Assembly (NCBI GenBank): GCA_964228885.1
Contig: CAXRCG010000110.1
Coordinates: 1 to 23,692 of the forward strand
Direction: 5' to 3'
Source: UBA4582 sp964228885
GTDB taxonomy: Bacteria > Pseudomonadota > Gammaproteobacteria > Pseudomonadales > Azotimanducaceae
DNA length: 23,692 bases
Shown: one piece after another, positions 22,388 to 23,692 of the stretch
Layout: the number at the start of each line of letters is the position of its first letter
Position numbering within the stretch: position 1 is the stretch's first letter
Made by a program: the position numbers and the translations under genes
Notes under the pieces: model-generated
The model's input: only the letters and a program-made list of their open reading frames with translations
Database searches by the model: none
Told to the model about the DNA's origin: nothing

Positions 22388-23692
22388 TTGTCTTTTAAGT
22401 TGATCATCAAACCCATTAGCTTCTTTTTGTTGCTGATGATGATTCAATTTTCGAAAGCTGCCCAGCAACAGAACCTACCAAGCCTTGGAGACACGACATC
22501 GGGGATCGTTTCACTTGAACAGGAACGCGCGCTCGGCCAAGACTTTCTCAGATCTCTGAGATCACAGGCACCTGCCGTTGACGATCCGCTACTCCAATCA
22601 TATCTCGAACATCTGATCTACAAACTAGCATCCCATAGCCAGTTGCAGGACCGCCGGCTAGATCTGGTGATGATTAACAACTTCACGATCAATGCATTCG
22701 CCGCACCGGGAGGTATTGTCGGAGTGAACCTTGGGTTATTTCTCTATGGCGAAACGGAACACGAGATTTCTGCCATTCTCGCGCATGAACTTGCGCACTT
22801 GAGCCAAAGGCATTTTGCCAGAGGCATTCAATCCGGCAGAGCTGCTAGCGTGAAAAATCTCGCAGGACTGCTCGCCGGCATCATTCTGATCGCAACAACC
22901 GGGAGCGATGCAGGACTTGCAGCCATTACAGCTGGGCAAGGAGCGGCCCAGAGTGAGCTGCTCAGAAACAGTAGAGCCCGTGAAGCAGAGGCGGACCGAA
23001 TCGGCATCCTTACCCTTGCGGATGCCGATATGGATCCACGGGCTGTCGCGTACATATTTGAACGGCTTGAACGCGCAAATAGATTCAATAAGACTCGTAT
23101 TCCTGAATTCCTACTCACCCACCCGGTTACAAAAGATCGAATTTCGGATTCCTACAACCAGACACGTCGATACGAAAACAAGACCTTTCCATTGAATCTT
23201 GATTATCATCTGATGAAAGCAAGGGTGACAGTGCTAGCGGCAGACTCCCGCGATGCAGCAATCGATATGATGACCGGCTGGTCAAAGCGCAGTGATCCGG
23301 TATTAAAAAGTGCAGGACAATACGGACTGGTAATGGCACACATTGCGAACTTCGACCCGGAAGCCGCGAGAACGCATCTACGACCATTGCTCGCTGCGAA
23401 ACCCAGCAAGATCGCCTACCTTCTCGCCGATGCGAAAATTCACAGCAGCGCTAAACGCTACGACGAAGCACTTTCGATTCTGGAGGAAGCGCTGGCCATT
23501 AACACAAAAAACTATCCAATCACGATGGCCTACGCTGATGTGCTTCTGAAAGCAAACAGACCTAAGGAAGCTGCCGACGCTCTTGTCCTGCTTGTTCCAG
23601 AACGACCAAACGACACCCAGGTTTGGTATCTATTGGCGGAAGCTTACGGTCTTGCTAACGACATAATTGGTGTTCATGAAGCGCGGGCAGAG
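22388..23692 (+). CDS. bepA: M48 metalloprotease BepA (YfgC), C-terminus cut by the window edge
   Basis: Periplasmic zinc protease and chaperone that checks LptD and BamA assembly at the BAM complex. Numbered from the TTG at 22388, it has a signal peptide (residues 1-24, hydrophobic SFFLLLMMIQ), HELAH with His133, Glu134 and His137, and the third zinc ligand Glu201 in REAEADRIG. The LTHPVTKDR segment follows, then TPR repeats from about residue 300. E. coli BepA has 487 aa; 435 codons are present, so the last 50 or so are missing. No ATG gives a full signal peptide: the in-frame ATGs at 22436 and 22439 fall within it. TTG codons at 22361, 22388 and 22400 are the candidates, and I chose 22388 by the shape of the signal peptide. 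No good ribosome-binding site helps. Confidence 0.9.
   Translation, partial: MSFKLIIKPISFFLLLMMIQFSKAAQQQNLPSLGDTTSGIVSLEQERALGQDFLRSLRSQAPAVDDPLLQSYLEHLIYKLASHSQLQDRRLDLVMINNFTINAFAAPGGIVGVNLGLFLYGETEHEISAILAHELAHLSQRHFARGIQSGRAASVKNLAGLLAGIILIATTGSDAGLAAITAGQGAAQSELLRNSRAREAEADRIGILTLADADMDPRAVAYIFERLERANRFNKTRIPEFLLTHPVTKDRISDSYNQTRRYENKTFPLNLDYHLMKARVTVLAADSRDAAIDMMTGWSKRSDPVLKSAGQYGLVMAHIANFDPEAARTHLRPLLAAKPSKIAYLLADAKIHSSAKRYDEALSILEEALAINTKNYPITMAYADVLLKANRPKEAADALVLLVPERPNDTQVWYLLAEAYGLANDIIGVHEARAE

Noticed and set aside
1..23692. Mobile elements, CRISPR arrays, toxin-antitoxin or phage-defence islands
   Set aside because: No transposase, integrase, repeat-spacer pattern, tRNA-linked attachment repeat or abrupt change of composition was seen.

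Overview
The window comes from a free-living gammaproteobacterium, probably a heterotroph. The best support is the right-hand block tusA-perM-dapA-bamC-MBL hydrolase opposite bepA, together with rmuC, cnoX/ybbN and an E. coli-like pspA. Cysteine, lysine and outer-membrane assembly genes sit beside transporters and amine or D-amino-acid enzymes. I saw no rRNA, tRNA, CRISPR array, insertion sequence or phage gene. I cannot name a genus from the sequence.

Layout. (1) 1-4313, minus strand: a thiamine-diphosphate enzyme of the acetolactate-synthase-like group, a GPH-type MFS transporter that seems to start on AUU, and metY (O-acetylhomoserine sulfhydrylase), which runs off the left edge. (2) 4314-5709: a divergent control region with a perfect 17-bp palindrome and a candidate sigma-54 promoter. 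It leads into a small exported Cys-containing peptide and pspA, with no pspF, pspB or pspC beside them. (3) 5935-10157, plus strand: a GMC oxidoreductase, an N-acyl-D-amino-acid deacylase and a ROK fructokinase (mak-like). (4) 10229-14400, minus strand: one tight operon of DUF4212 small subunit, sodium:solute symporter, glutamine-synthetase-like ligase and class I glutamine-amidotransferase-like protein. This looks like uptake of a substrate followed by gamma-glutamyl transfer and hydrolysis. It has a 509-bp upstream region rich in dyads, including DnaA-box-like sites and a phased TGTACA pair. (5) 14910-17463: rmuC and cnoX, divergent. (6) 17505-22078, minus strand: tusA, perM, dapA, bamC and an MBL-fold hydrolase, then a 61-aa ORF preceded by a strong LexA-type box. 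(7) 22388 to the right edge, plus strand: bepA, cut at the C-terminus.

How the genes work together. Region 6/7 is envelope and housekeeping: DapA feeds meso-diaminopimelate and lysine synthesis, BamC and BepA serve outer-membrane protein assembly, and TusA handles sulfur transfer. Region 2 is an envelope-stress module in an unusual, reduced form. Regions 1, 3 and 4 look catabolic or nutrient-scavenging.

The most interesting points are the SOS-box-controlled 61-aa protein, the possible sigma-54/enhancer arrangement ahead of a new small peptide plus PspA, the AUU start of the MFS gene, and the transporter-ligase-amidotransferase operon.
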